Source: Rhea pennata (lineage: Eukaryota > Chordata > Aves > Rheiformes > Rheidae). From it: a DNA stretch of 64,000 bases. Each line of letters begins with the position of its first letter. Positions within the stretch are counted from its first letter, which is position 1. The stretch spans positions 2,950,157-3,014,156 of the forward strand of contig NC_084687.1 in the NCBI RefSeq assembly GCF_028389875.1. Reading direction: 5' to 3'. The translations under genes and the position numbers were made by a program. The notes under the pieces were generated by a model. The model was given only the letters and a program-made list of their open reading frames with translations. It was not told where the DNA came from and searched no databases. This document shows, piece by piece, positions 48,796 to 61,100 of this stretch.

Positions 48796-50504
48796 AGCTC
48801 TATCCCAGGAACTGAACGCTAATGCTTTCTGTCAGCACCGTGCCACAGCACTTAGGGCTTTTTTTGGTCTTCTTTATTCTGCTTTTCCTCCCAAGGTGAT
48901 AGTTCACGGCTTGCACATGTCCTTAACAGCTCAAAGGTCATACACAATATATACACATTACAATATATAGCAAAGAGGTCCAGACTAGAAATACAGGACC
49001 TATTAGGCTGCACTAGGCAGTGTTACCCTTCTCTGGTGGGTTAGGTTCTTTTTTATTTTTCTCAAATAGAAATCCCCTTTGCTGGCCTATATTTGGACTG
49101 GGATATTTAAGGACTTGAAAGGAAGAAACACAGAAATCCCCAAATGAGAGCAGGCTGATGTCAGAAATAGAGAAAGGCTTGGGTGGCAGGAAGAAGAAAC
49201 ATTTAGGCAATATGCATCTCATTTTCACTTTGAGAGACCCCCAAATAGTCATTATCTGGTGATGGTGCTGAGGCCCTAACCTGTAAGCAGTGTAAATCAA
49301 CTCATGGCAGCCAGCAGTGCTGAGCCCCATCTTGCACCCAGTACTCAGGACCCCACAGACTGGGGTTTCTAGGACTCAGCCAGTATAGTTGGGGGCCCAT
49401 GAACGGATACGGGTGGATTATGTGCATCACCAGCCAACCAAGACTCTGCCTGGTATCTCCTTGCAGGTCCTTCAGAAGGGTCCTTGAACAGTCGTTTGTC
49501 TGAATCCTTGTTCTACATCTTCCACATTAGCTACGTTGCCTTTCACTGAGTCCTTTTTGATTGCACAGACCTGTCCTTTCGCAGAAAGCCTGTACACTGC
49601 ACTTGCTGCCTCCAGCAGCTCTCCGCCCCACTACGTAACACAGAAAGCCAACATGGACGTCTCGCGCCTCCCTAGCTGCCATATGTCACTGCCTGACTTC
49701 AATCACTGTCATGTGCTGCCTGTGTTAAGGGAGCAGGCTGTGAACTGCGGCAGTGGGATGGGGACACGTGAGCATTAGGCTGTCCTTCCTACAAGGAGAG
49801 TCACCTCCAGACAGCCAGACGGCAGCTCCTTCCAGAGCACCAGCAAGATTCAGCAGAGCTGGTCTGCCAAAGTCGTTAAGCCCTGGAGAGTAAAGCTGCT
49901 CCACTGAAGCTCATTGAAAGCACCCTAAAATCTCCACAAATTAGACTCACAGTGGGAACTGCAGCATCTTTCCTGCTGGTTACAAATTCCCATTGCTTTG
50001 GTCCCAGTGAATCGACTTTGTCACTGACGGACATCCTGAGCTGGTAATCCGTGCCTGACAGCATACCACTGTCATAGCAGGTTGGACGTGTTTGCCCTTC
50101 ACTCCGAAACCTGCTCAAACCAATCTTTCCAGCACCCCCACAAGTCATCTAGAGCCTTCCCCTCTGACATATGTCCTACTGCAGGCAGGAGGCAGAGTGC
50201 CAAATGTCAGCAGCAAGAGTCCTTCCTAAGGACTGCCAAAGGGCAGGTGATGAACTCCATACAACCAAGCCATGAGCAACTTCTGGAACTGCAGCACTGG
50301 CACCTTCTTCCTCCTCTCTCAACACTTGCCCCATGGAGGAAGGCTGTAAAGAGAGAGCAGAGAGGAATGCAGGACCTGGAACAGCTCACTGAGGCTTTGG
50401 AGACGAGTCCTTGAGTGAACTTCCCCACTTAAACCTTCAAAATCAGGTTTACACATCTGACGAGTGAGGCACAAGGCTAATCGCTATTGACAGTTTGCAC
50501 TACA

Positions 50505-50575
50505 GCAGTGCTTAAGACACAGTGCCAGGTACTGTACAAACAAAGTAGTCGCTCAGAAGGACCTGGAATTGATAG
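50505..50575. repeat. Possible ancient LINE/SINE fragment
   Basis: ACAGTGCCAGGTACTGTACAAAC is like the 3' portion of ancient L3/CR1- or MIR-type elements that read AGTGCCTGGCACTGTACAAAC. Short and diverged. Confidence 0.3.
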
Positions 50576-51635
50576 ATCCCAAATTCTCTTTCACTGGCCT
50601 GGCCAGAAACCTTTTGTCTGTTTGGGAGAGGGTGCACGCGATGCTACGCAGCAGTAGAGCCAAGAGCAATACTTCTAATGCTGCATTAACAAACATGACT
50701 CATCCGTTTATTTTCACTGGTATGTTCATGGTTATTTTAAGCTTTGTCTAAAGAATGCCAGCTACTGTATAATAACTGGAATGAAAGATGGCAGTGTTTT
50801 TATTTTGTTTTACAGCTGAAGGCTTATTTTTAGATCCTTTTAAAAAATTTCAAATGTGAAAGTGCTCTTTAAATTATTTTAAACACTTAGGCATTGATTT
50901 TCTGAAGTTAATCCACGTGAGCTAACCCCACCTCCAGGTCAGACCCTCCACAGGGAAAAAAATGGGAAAATTGCTGGCCCAGTTGTCACTGGCCCTGGAT
51001 CTGGCATTGTGCTTCCTTGGGAGTCACTCCAGCTGCCAGCAAATCCCAGGCGAATCCCACTTCATACATGAGGACTTAAGAGATAAAGACTCCACTTTGC
51101 CAGGTGAGTTTAGTTCACACCTTCCTCCACAAACAGCCCTGCTGTGTTTCTTCAGCCTTTTCCTCATAGGCCATTTGTACCACGCAGAATGGGCCATTTC
51201 CACCAATACAGCATTGACTTTAGTGAGACTTTTGAGTTTAAATATCATATGAGGAATCAGAAATGTCACTTGTTGATTATCTGGTTCCCGTTACTGTCTG
51301 CTCCTAAGAGTACTCGACTGCTGTCTAGCCCCTGGCCATCCCAGGCTCTGCAGCCCTTTTTGATTCAATCCCTGCCATCTCAGCACAGCCATTCTCTGCT
51401 GATGCTGTCCACAGGGCCCAGCTGACACACGTCTCCCAGCCTTGCTGTATTTACATGGGGTAAGATTAATTCCCAGTGGATCTATCTTTGCTTCAGTCTC
51501 CATCGTGCCACTTAGTGACCTAGACCGCTCCCCTGCTCATGGGCTGCCCTTCCCTGCCAAGCAGGGTTACACCATAAGCTTGTTTCAGGCGGCTGTCTGC
51601 TCCTCACAGTTCACCATCTGTTCCCGCAGTGAGTG

Positions 51636-51705
51636 GGAGAGTGTGTTGTCTAGGGGTTAGAGATGAGGGAGGAGGAGGTTGTGAGTCAGGCCTCCTGGCT
51701 GCTTT
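51636..51705 (+). repeat. MIR-like SINE fragment
   Basis: GTGTGTTGTCTAGGGGTTAGAG and then TTGTGAGTCAGGCCTCCTGG follow the start of MIR (AGTGGTTAAGAGC, GGAGTCAGACTGCCTGGG) on the forward strand. Confidence 0.5.
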
Positions 51706-54319
51706 TTGCAACTCCAAGAAAGACTAATTGATTGAGAACACACATCCAGAGCTCTAGGTCCTCCTTTCTTTCTCAGAAATGAGGAAAGAGCAGCAAGATC
51801 CCCAAAACACTTGTCCCCGCCCTGTAGAGACTCGTTACCTTATAGAGCCAAAGGTGCAATGAGGTTGTTATGAAAGGGGCATGACCAAAAAAATCAGCAT
51901 TCCTGGGTTCCTTCTATTTGGGAAGAGCAAAAGATGCTCATCTGGCTCCCACCTCTGTAAAAACGAACCAGGACCAGAGCAAGGTGTGTAAGAAAGGACA
52001 AGTTGCGACTCCCAGGTTGTTCTTACAAATCTCTCCCTGTTATGCAAGACTGAGGTCACAGCATTGCTCTGTATTTCAGTTTCCTGAACAAGGCTTGTTG
52101 GATGGATGCTTCAAATTGCTCTGGATTCCCTGACAGGAGCTAGATAAGTGTGGAGTTACACCAGGGCCACAGGCACCTTTTTGCATGTGCAATGGTTTCA
52201 GTTTGGCAATCATCAATTCCTCTTACAGCTTCCTCGTTGTTGGGAAACAGATAGTCCTCTGGGGCCAAGGTTGCTCTTGATCTTTGACTGAGCCATAATA
52301 TCTTCCCCAAGCTGATGCACAGGCAGACCCCCACCCCCCAAGAACCACTGTGCATGCTCAAGCTGACAGGATCCTCTGGACACAATTAAAGCAGCACATC
52401 CAAAACCACCGACTTTTCCCCACCTCCCCCGCATTGATTTGTTACGAGAGTGGTTATCGATCAAGGCAGAGGGCAAAGGAACGTACAATCACAGCTCCTC
52501 GCTGACCTTCCCTTGAGACAATTGGCTGTGGCAGGCTAACGCACTGTGCTAACACACAGCAAGGACAGATGAAAGCCCATCCCCAAGCTCCATTGCTTCC
52601 CATTCAGACCAGCCCACTTCATTCCAAAGAGCTGCTTCTTCAGTTTGACACAGAGGCAGATTAGATGAGAACAGGCTCAGGGGTTCCTTGCCCCCAGCTC
52701 TCCACGCTGCACACCAGATGAAGGAGCGTGGTTTGCATGCAGTCAGGACTGCAAGTGGACACACACGTGTCTGCTTCCTCTGTCACGGCAATTTTCAAGC
52801 CGGTGCACTGGTGTAAACCACAATCGTTTTCAGTTTGGAAAGGGCTGTAAACAGAAGCAGTAACATGTTTGGGGACAGAGGAGCTGCACTTCAGCTGAGC
52901 AAGCGAACAGCTAACCACGCTACTGCGTCCAACCATCTCTTTCTCCAGCCTCCCTCAAACTAGAGTTAATGCCCTCCATCTCCTTCCATAGCTTCACTTC
53001 TCCTTTCCCCTCTTCCTCATCTTTATCTGAACTAAATAACCTTTTGTGAATGGGCATGGACTCCTGTATACTCCCCAGGAGACAGAGGTATGAAGGTAGG
53101 CGATACTAAATGAGAACAGGTGAGACTAAATGCACAACTATCTCAACAAAAGTGCTCACAGTAGGGATAGTTCTCTTACTTGTGGTCTCTGCTGTGAGTT
53201 TATGGCTGCTCTCCCTGCAAATCTGTAATACATTTCTGCTTGAGAGCAAACCAGAACATCCCCAAGAATTTTCAATCAGAAAGTCATTGTCAGGCTCCAA
53301 AAGCCACATGCACTTCCCGCAGCTGATTTCTGCCCTCTTGTGAAGCTATGCAGAAATTCAGGACTACAGCAGCACTTGCAACTCCTACAAATCCTTTTTC
53401 TCATGCTGCTTGCTTTCAGGGCAGAGACTCAAAGAGATTGTGTACTGGCCCTGACTCACAGTGACAGAGATTTCCTGAGCTTAAATGAAAAGTATTAAGG
53501 ACTATCACCCTCCTTCTCTAAAAAGAGAGCATTACTACCAGTTCTAAGACAACTAGGACTGTGATCAACCCTATTTTCTCTGCTTGATCACTTTTAAAAG
53601 CCCTGAGGTAGGAGATCCCCCTCCTTCATAACCAGCCTTGGCCAAACTCTTGTTCCATTGATCCACCCTACCCCAGGGCCTCTCCTCCTGGGTCCAGTGG
53701 AAGTGAAGTGCCAAACAACCTACTGATTATCACTCAAGCATGTCTCTGTGCTCTTCCTCCTCACAATTTCCCTAGGCTCACTGGCCAGCATGTTGCAGGG
53801 TGCAACCTTCCCTCTTCATGATCCTATTTCAAGTATTGTCACCATGGGACTCCAGGATTTGGGGTTTAACCTAGGGATACGGCCAGGAACACGACAGGGC
53901 TGCAGCAAGCAGCCTGGGACTCAGCACGCTCCTGCTTCCTGAAGATGGAAAGGTTACTTGTCCGGAAGGAGCAGGAAATTTTGGCTGTAATCCATATTGT
54001 GTGTCAGAGAGGGCTGTACTCACATGGATCGGATTTTCACCTAAATCCCATGTCTTTCCCCTTGGTTATGTTTAGGGACAGAAGGGATGCGACTCATGTA
54101 GAAACTGAGACAGAGCCAGGGAGAGAAGAGGTTGTCTCCTGGCTTGCTATGCCCATTATCCTCTAAGCATACCCCATTCCGTCCACCTGAAACCATGCCA
54201 TGCTGTCATTTCATCAACAACTCATTTTCTTGTTCAGAGGAAGCATTTTTACGCTAGCCCACCCAAAGCCTCTGTAAATCTGTATCTGGCACTCCCCTGT
54301 GCCTACAGGCTGCAATCTC

Positions 54320-54420
54320 CCTCTTTACAATGGGGAAACTGAGGCAGACAGTGCTGCAATTTGATTCAGGCCCAGAAAGGACACCGCCACGACAGAGATC
54401 AGAAGATTCAGCCACATGCC
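54320..54420 (-). repeat. MIR-like SINE fragment
   Basis: CTTTACAATGGGGAAACTGAGGCAGACAG closely matches the MIR reverse segment TTTACAGATGGGGAAACTGAGGCACAG. Confidence 0.65.
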
Positions 54421-55839
54421 CGAGCTGTGAAAGGCTCCCCAAGACAGACACTGCAGCTATACACAAGGTGCAACAACTGATTTTTTTTCTCCTCCTTCCT
54501 AAATTTGTCAGTAATAGATGCTTAAAAACTCCCTGGAGCCCCTCTCATCTTCCTGAGTCATTTAATGTTTTTATATAGTTTGCTACCAGTCCCATCGATC
54601 ACTTGGCTTTGGCACGATGACGCAGTATGAAATACATATAGCACAGCCACCCCATGGGCACCAGGCTCCCAAGCACGTTAAGTGCTGACTTAAATGGCAC
54701 AGGTGAAATATAGAATACAAACTCCTATTTGATCTCCTCCGGTTAACTTTTCACAGCCATACAGGACTGTTCCCTAAGATGTGGTGTTTTATCCTAGACT
54801 CTGTGATTGCGTATGATGGCAGGACAACACTATATGGTACCTATTTCCTTTGAAGGGCCACTTTTACTGTCTCAGCTCTGAACTTCACCACTGCTGCCAG
54901 CAAGCTGTTTGTATTAACACCAGACACATCCCAAAAGATGACAATTGGTGTCACTGAGTGTATCCAAAGCCACGCACCAGATGGCATCGCCACCCTGCGC
55001 TGTTCCCAGACAAACACTCAGCAATCCACAGCCCAACCAGCTCTGACAAGTAAGACAGGATGAAGGTCAGAGCATTTGCTTGCAGAAACCTCAGCATCAT
55101 ATTTAAGTGTAAAGCCCTTAAAGACTGTAGAAGTGATTTTAGACTTCACTCCTAAACAATATTGCTTCTACTTAGTAGGTTGCAATCACTGAGTGCTAGA
55201 GTTGAGTGGTCAGAACAGACAGGTAAGTTCCTATGTGAAGTTGCAGGGCATTTATCCTCTCCCTATTGATACTCTTGCACTAAAGCATTATGCTACAAGA
55301 CAACCAGAAGCAGCCAGGCATACAGAACAAGGAAGACATTATCTGTCATTTAAGTTTCAGAAGTCCTTTTTGCTCAAGAAGTATCTTGAGTTCTTCCTAT
55401 AACTTCCATCCCCTCCCAGTAAAAAGCAGCTGCACTTCATGAGACAGCTAAGTGCTTTAAGGAGCTCTGAGACACAAAAGCCCATCTAACGAGGTTTACT
55501 AATTGCTCCTGCAAATCAAAAGACCTTTAAGCCTAGCACTCCTAAGCATCTACACCAAGTCTTAAGCAACCTGATTTGATCTGCTGGCAGACTCTGCTTT
55601 GAGCAGGACAGCTAGACTAGAAAGATCTCTTAAGCTCTTTCAACCTCAGTTTTCATGATCCCCGAGCACCCCTAGACCCATTGGGACTGCCAGGCATCCC
55701 CAAGGCCTTGTTACAGCCTCTCCTACCTCCTGCTCTCTCTGCCATTACCGGCTGCAGGATGCTTTAGTACTAGGTCTCTAGCCTAGCACATCTGACCTGG
55801 CACTACCAACGACACATACACAAAACAGTCTAAGAAATA

Positions 55840-56360
55840 AAAGCTGTTCTAAAGGACAGAAAGAAAACAGAGAGCAAGAAACCGCCCCAGCCCTACCCGA
55901 CACCTCACTGAGGGGCCTCGCCCTCCCGCCCGGCTTTTATACCCGCGCCAGGGGGCGGGGCCTCCCTGCCCTCACCCTTGCCCTTCTCCATCATGGCGCA
56001 CCCGGCAAAAACCTGGTTGAGCGCATGCGCGTGGCGAAGCCGTTAAAAACGGGAGGGGCGGTGTTTTGGCTCTTCTTTCTTCACTTTTTTTTCTTTTTCG
56101 TGGTATGTTTTTATTTTCTTCTGCAGGATGTGAGGGAACTAGAAGCGGAGAGAAAAAGGGGGAAAGAAATGCGATATAAAGAGATGCCGGTAGAGTGACG
56201 TCAGCGCCGCTAGCGGGCGGGCGGGACGGAGGGAGGTTCGGCGGGTGTCGCCTGAGGCGGCGGCCGGGGTGGGATGAGCGGCTGCGGCGCCCGGCCGCCG
56301 CCGAGGGGTCGGGGCCGCCCAGCTCGTCCTGGGGCAGGCTCCAGATGAGGCACTCGAATT
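55840..56360. promoter_or_regulatory. CpG-rich promoter-like block
   Basis: A CpG-rich block in otherwise gene-poor DNA. It has a GC box at 55951-55960, a canonical NRF1 palindrome GCGCATGCGC at 56021-56030, a full palindromic CRE TGACGTCA at 56196-56203 and a TTTTATA element at about 55936-55942 on the plus strand. The combination is typical of a housekeeping, often bidirectional, promoter. A pyrimidine-rich stretch CTCTTCTTTCTTC near 56070 could be a start-site tract. Transcription could run either way. The right-hand side has the better exon candidate. Confidence 0.55.
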
Positions 56361-56783
56361 CTGCCCCAGAACCTTTCGGTTTCTGCGTTTTTGCACTGGT
56401 AGTGCTCTTCAAACTTCCAGGTGTCAAAATTGAAATTTTCCCTATTTTTCTTCCCAGAATGTATTATGTGGCTGCCTGAGTAGTAATTAAACCCTATAGC
56501 CAAGAACACTGAAAAGATCCTTAGCAGTGCAGGCACAGTGCGGATGATGAATGTGTCATAAAAGTCAGGAGTTACTCCAGTTGCCGCTTACTGTAGTGAT
56601 AGGGAAGTGGCTCTTTGGTTTTCCTCTCCTACCTAATAGAGAGGACGATGTAACTTGTGCTCTGACACCATGTAAGATCTACTGCCAAGGCAGTTTAACA
56701 ATATAACAGGGTGATCTTACAGCTCTGGTAAAAGCTAAAGTGTTTTTCCTAGCCTGAAGTAGTGTTTGCCCTAACTCCTTCAG

Positions 56784-57174
56784 ACCAGAAGTGGGGATCA
56801 GCTACAGACATTACATTTGAGCAGTCTCCTTGTCTTTGATGCCCCCCCATCAGCGAAAGCAGAGACAGTCTCACCTACTGTGGTGGTCCGTTTGTCTACA
56901 CTGTTTGCTACAGGCCTTTGCCCGCGGCTGCAGGACGCCTGTGAGGACAGTGGGGTTTGTTACCATCAGCACAGTTCAGCTGGCCCACCCTGTGGCTCCT
57001 GTAGGCCGGGACATCTTTATCGTGTATCTGGCATGTGATGCTACTCACATGAGCCCGGGAAAGATTTCTGTAGTTAATGGGAAAATTGTTGAGTGTGGGT
57101 TTCGTAGGCAATGTTCTAAGAAACCACATATGGCAGAGCACATTCTGGGAGCTGCCAAATTCACAGAAATACAG
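56784..57174 (+). CDS. Unrecognised open exon downstream of the CpG promoter block
   Basis: An open frame runs from 56821 to a stop at 57193-57195. Inside it a strong donor (ATACAG|GTATGT) falls at 57174/57175 with the frame at a codon boundary. Possible acceptors are CTCCTTCAG before 56784 and GGCTGCAG before 56934. A TGA at 56818 means the frame can code only from there on. Its first ATG is at 56839. The translated part from about 56932 contains pieces such as GRDIFIVYLACDATHMSPG and VECGFRRQCSKKPH, which read like folded protein, but I cannot assign them to any family. A pyrimidine-rich acceptor (CTCTTTGCCTAG) at 57363-57374 could start a following exon. An AATAAA lies at 58089-58094. It may be a real gene, a decayed pseudogene or a non-coding transcript. 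CDS is a tentative label. Confidence 0.3.
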
Positions 57175-58100
57175 GTATGTGAGGCAAGGTTTTAGGATGT
57201 ATTGTTAATCCCTGTTTTTTCTTACAAAGGTTATCAATGAACTCTGGCAAAAATGTTGTTTGTGTTGTCAGCTCAGGTAAAACTAGTCTTCTAGATTTAA
57301 TTTGTCTGCTTCTTTCTGTTCATACTCTAATAGATCTATGTAACAGGGAAATTACGGCTTTTCTCTTTGCCTAGATGAAACAACGGCCAGTAGTTACACA
57401 GAGTGAAGACATTCTTGCCACTGGACTTTGGCTACAAATTTACTGCATGCAGCTGGTATCTTTCTGAAATAGATGTTAAAAGTTGGTTTGATTAGAATGT
57501 GCTGTGTAGTGTTTGGTCTGTTTTCCTAGGAAGGTGTCTGCTTTTGATTTAAGTTTCTATGATGAAGACGAATCTGCAACGTGCACCTTATTCCAGTTGA
57601 GGATGTTTGCAGCCTGCTTCGTATCAGGAAATATATAGATTCCTTTTGTAGACCCCGGTGTCTAGACACAGTGAAGAATGGGTTTATTTTGGAGTATTAA
57701 TGTATTTTTCACTCCAAAACCCATTAATATTTTTTTCCAAATTCTTGCCCAGTTCTACTTTTAAATGGGTAAGAGGAAAGATTGCCTCTGTGTTGATCTC
57801 TTGTGGGTTTTCTGCAGGGTTATTCTGACACATTGGTTTACTTCTTCAAACATAAAGCACTTTGGGAAGGTCACTAATCTGCTGTGTCTTAGCTGTCTTG
57901 GAGAAATCTTGTTAGGGGATTGGATATTGATGGATTGGTTGGAAATGATGGATTCACAGCTCCTGTTCTTTCTAAGGCTTGCCAAATTAATCTGTGTTCC
58001 CATTGGTGGTGGCACTGCTGCTGTAACTCCTACTGCTGCATGGGATGCAGACATGGAATTTGGACTCTGATTAATCCTTTTCATTTGAATAATAAAAGTA
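57175..58100 (+). other. Possible remainder of the unassigned transcription unit
   Basis: It contains a second acceptor-like site (TGTTTTCCTAG near 57530) followed by about 35 open codons, and a frame of about 100 codons at 57765-58070 ending just before AATAAA at 58089-58094. No domain is recognised and the exon frames do not chain cleanly, so the structure is uncertain. Confidence 0.25.
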
Positions 58101-61100
58101 GCAAAATGTGCCTTTAAGGACTTGATTTGCTTACTCAGAAACAGCCTGGCATGCTATTTTGGGTTACATTTTTAATTCACTTGATGAATACTAGGTGGCT
58201 AACTCCCACTGAGCTGGGAGCAGGTGTTTGCCGTTGCTACAATATTGTTAGGAGTTAGCAACTCCAGAGAAAGCTCCAAGCCCACGATGGGGGGTTTCAG
58301 AGTGGAAGAGCTAAACCAGGTCATCTGAGAGAGCTGAGGCTACAGCCTGGGAAAACAGATGAAAAGTGCAAAGCTTGGGGATTGTGAATTGCCCTCCTGG
58401 TGTGCAGTAGCATTGGCTTGATGGGTCTGGGGTGGGAGAATGTTATTCTTGGCTCTGGAAGGGAAAGGGAGGCAAGATGGCCACAAGACCCTGTGGAGCC
58501 ACAAGAGGGTGCTCCCTGACAGCAGTTATATGCAGACAGCAGTTAGAGCTGGTAGCGTGTCCCCAAAAGCAGGTCACCAAGGCAGCTCAATGCCCCAATT
58601 TTGCTGTGAGGCCTTGTGAAAGGAGGACAGCTAGATAGGAGCATGTTTCTGAGCCCAATGTCAGCCTTTTCTGGGAGAAGACTCGGCAAGTAAATGTTTT
58701 CAGATCGGAACTGTATGTTGATGTAACACTTGAGTGGGCTAATAAGTAGGCAAGGTGAATGGGCTGGGTATGACATACATTCCCTCATACTGGGAGGAAC
58801 AAAGTTTCCCTGCATGAGTGAACTTGGACTGCTGTCAGAGACGCACCTTTGTCTCACACTTATATTTCAATGTACTTGGTGCTGCAGCCAGGGAGGTGCA
58901 AGGGAAACTCCTTGATTAATCACCTTAGGGATTGAGTGTTTAAACCAAAAAAAATAACAAATAAAAAAAAATTTAAAAAAGCTTCCATGGAGGTGAAAAA
59001 AAAGTGACATAAATAGATCGTCACCAAGATTTTGTCTTTCACATGAGCAGATTTCAACCTAAAATAAAACCATTATCTTGAATTTCTGCAGTAACTTCTG
59101 GACTTTTTTCTGAATAGGGCTAAACCCAAGGCCCTTATGTGCGCTTCCTACAAGTAGCCACAGAGTTGTAGTTGCTGCAGCAGAGGCGGCTTTGGGGAAG
59201 AAAAGTTTGGCATGATCCTCCAATATCCCAGCCACATAATGGCTCTGGTACTTCAGGCAGCAACTTGGAGCCAGCCATTGCCTTTGGAGCATTGTAAAAG
59301 AAAAGCCCAACAGCTAGCCGCAGATTGGCCCTAAAGATGTCTGTGGTTCATATTTAGCGTCTCCTGGCAGTGTGAGGCTGCATGTTGTGAACCAAGTGTC
59401 ACAGAAGAGGAACAGGCATGTGGCTGGTGCGAGCAAAACTTCCAGGAAGTCTCAGTGAAGAATGCAGCCTGGGATATCTAGAGAGGAAACAGACTCTAAA
59501 CAAGAGGCTCTCTGTGTTTTGAAAATCTCATAGGAGCTTTTCTTTTCTGGCAAGCCATATGCCCCAGCAGCTCAAAAGCTTGCAGACAGTAATATGTTTT
59601 TCAAGTACCTTTGCATCAGCAGCTTCAGGCTTCAAAATATTCTCAGTCCTGTACATAGTTTGTTCCTGGCAAGGATCATTAACCATCGTAGAATTTTTAG
59701 GTCAGCAGTGAATGTTGCTACAAGTATCGCCTGCTTAAAAAATTTTGGGAGGTGACTGTGTGCAGTTTGGCTGAGCTCAGCCCCTCCTAAGACTCTATCT
59801 CTTGCCCTGAACATCTTGATCAGCTAAAAGCTTCTTGCATTTAGCATTACCAAGCATTTAGAGTATCCAGACACTGTTGTCTAAGGGAATTGATTTTGTT
59901 ATGCATAGTGCAAAAACATTCAGGATGTGACTTGTCCTTTTTTCTGTGACAGCTGACCGTATTTCTGCACATCTGGTGGTCCATGTTGGAAGCAAAGCAA
60001 CTACAACTTGCAGCTAGGTAAATCCTACAAGGCGGTAGCACCAGGTCATCTGTGGGACATTCAGTATATTTGTGGAGGTATGTACTAGTGCTTGAAATCT
60101 GAGAAACTGTGTATCTAATTCAAAGTGGTAAGGTGATTCGTTGTCTAACAGAAAATGAAGAAATAGAAATGAATTCCTCAAAGTCTCTTTCTTGAGATGA
60201 CATGCATATCAGAAACCATAGGTAGGTTAGGGGTGCTGCAGCCTGAGGTCATAATTTTGTCATTGCAGATCTTCAAAAGAAACATTTTAGTTTGGGATCA
60301 GTTCTATGCTAAAACATGCAACCCTGCGGGGCCAAAATCTGGGCACCCATCATGTTCTCTGCTCTGTCCTGAGTACATCACCTGCAGAGCATGGCTCCTT
60401 CCTTGGTGCAGAGTTTGAGTAGAGGTAGCTGTAATTGATAGGATTTTGAAAAATGTCATTTTATGAGTCACCATTTTATTTCAGTCCAGCTTTTTGGAGT
60501 ACTGATTTCATTTTTTGTTGATTATTGGGTGGATTTCTGATTCATTTCAACTCCCTAGGTAAAAAACGCTACTTTCATCAAACTGCCCTGCAATTTCTTT
60601 CATTTGAATACACATTGATTTCTCTTCAATTCATTTGGTTGCCTGAAGTGGTGTTTCAGGCTGCTCACCCTGGATGGCTGGTTTGCTCAAGGCTCTGCTT
60701 GGCTTTCTCTCCAAAGCGGAGATGAACAACAAAGAGGCAAACAAGCAGGGCTCCTCTGCTAGAAGTCTGTTCTGACCTAATGACAGACATGATATTTGCC
60801 AAGCAGCACGAGGGCATTTGGCCTGGTAAAACAAAGCAGGTCTAAAACTGAGGACATTGGGCAGGGGTCTGCATCCCCTCCTGCTCTGAGCAAAGAGGCC
60901 ATAAAAAACCTTCTGCATTTCCACAGCAGGATTTCTCAATTCCTACTTGGGCCATCTGGGTAACTTTGATTGAGGTCAGCTGGGTTTCTTTTGCAATACC
61001 AGCCCTACTGATGAGATCAAGATTGAGTAAGAAGTTAAAATAAATGGATTTACAGGTTTTCTCAATAATGCAGAGATGTGATTAAGAGAGTAAAACATGT

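Larger units (their letters stand above)
35086..55840. other. Long gene-poor stretch
   Basis: About 20 kb without any recognised gene. It holds MIR-like fragments (35.8, 42.5, 51.6 and 54.3 kb), another ancient-repeat-like patch (50.5 kb), a compound microsatellite (36.1 kb) and AT-rich candidate elements (35.5 and 48.7 kb). I looked for tetraspanin CD53 exons, expected on this side from mammalian gene order, and saw none. Single small exons of unknown genes could be missed by eye. Confidence 0.5.

Noticed and set aside
53050-53110. ATGGGCATGG as the first exon of CD53
   Set aside because: CD53 begins MGMSS in mammals, but here the frame continues into unrelated residues and a stop. No further tetraspanin exons follow.
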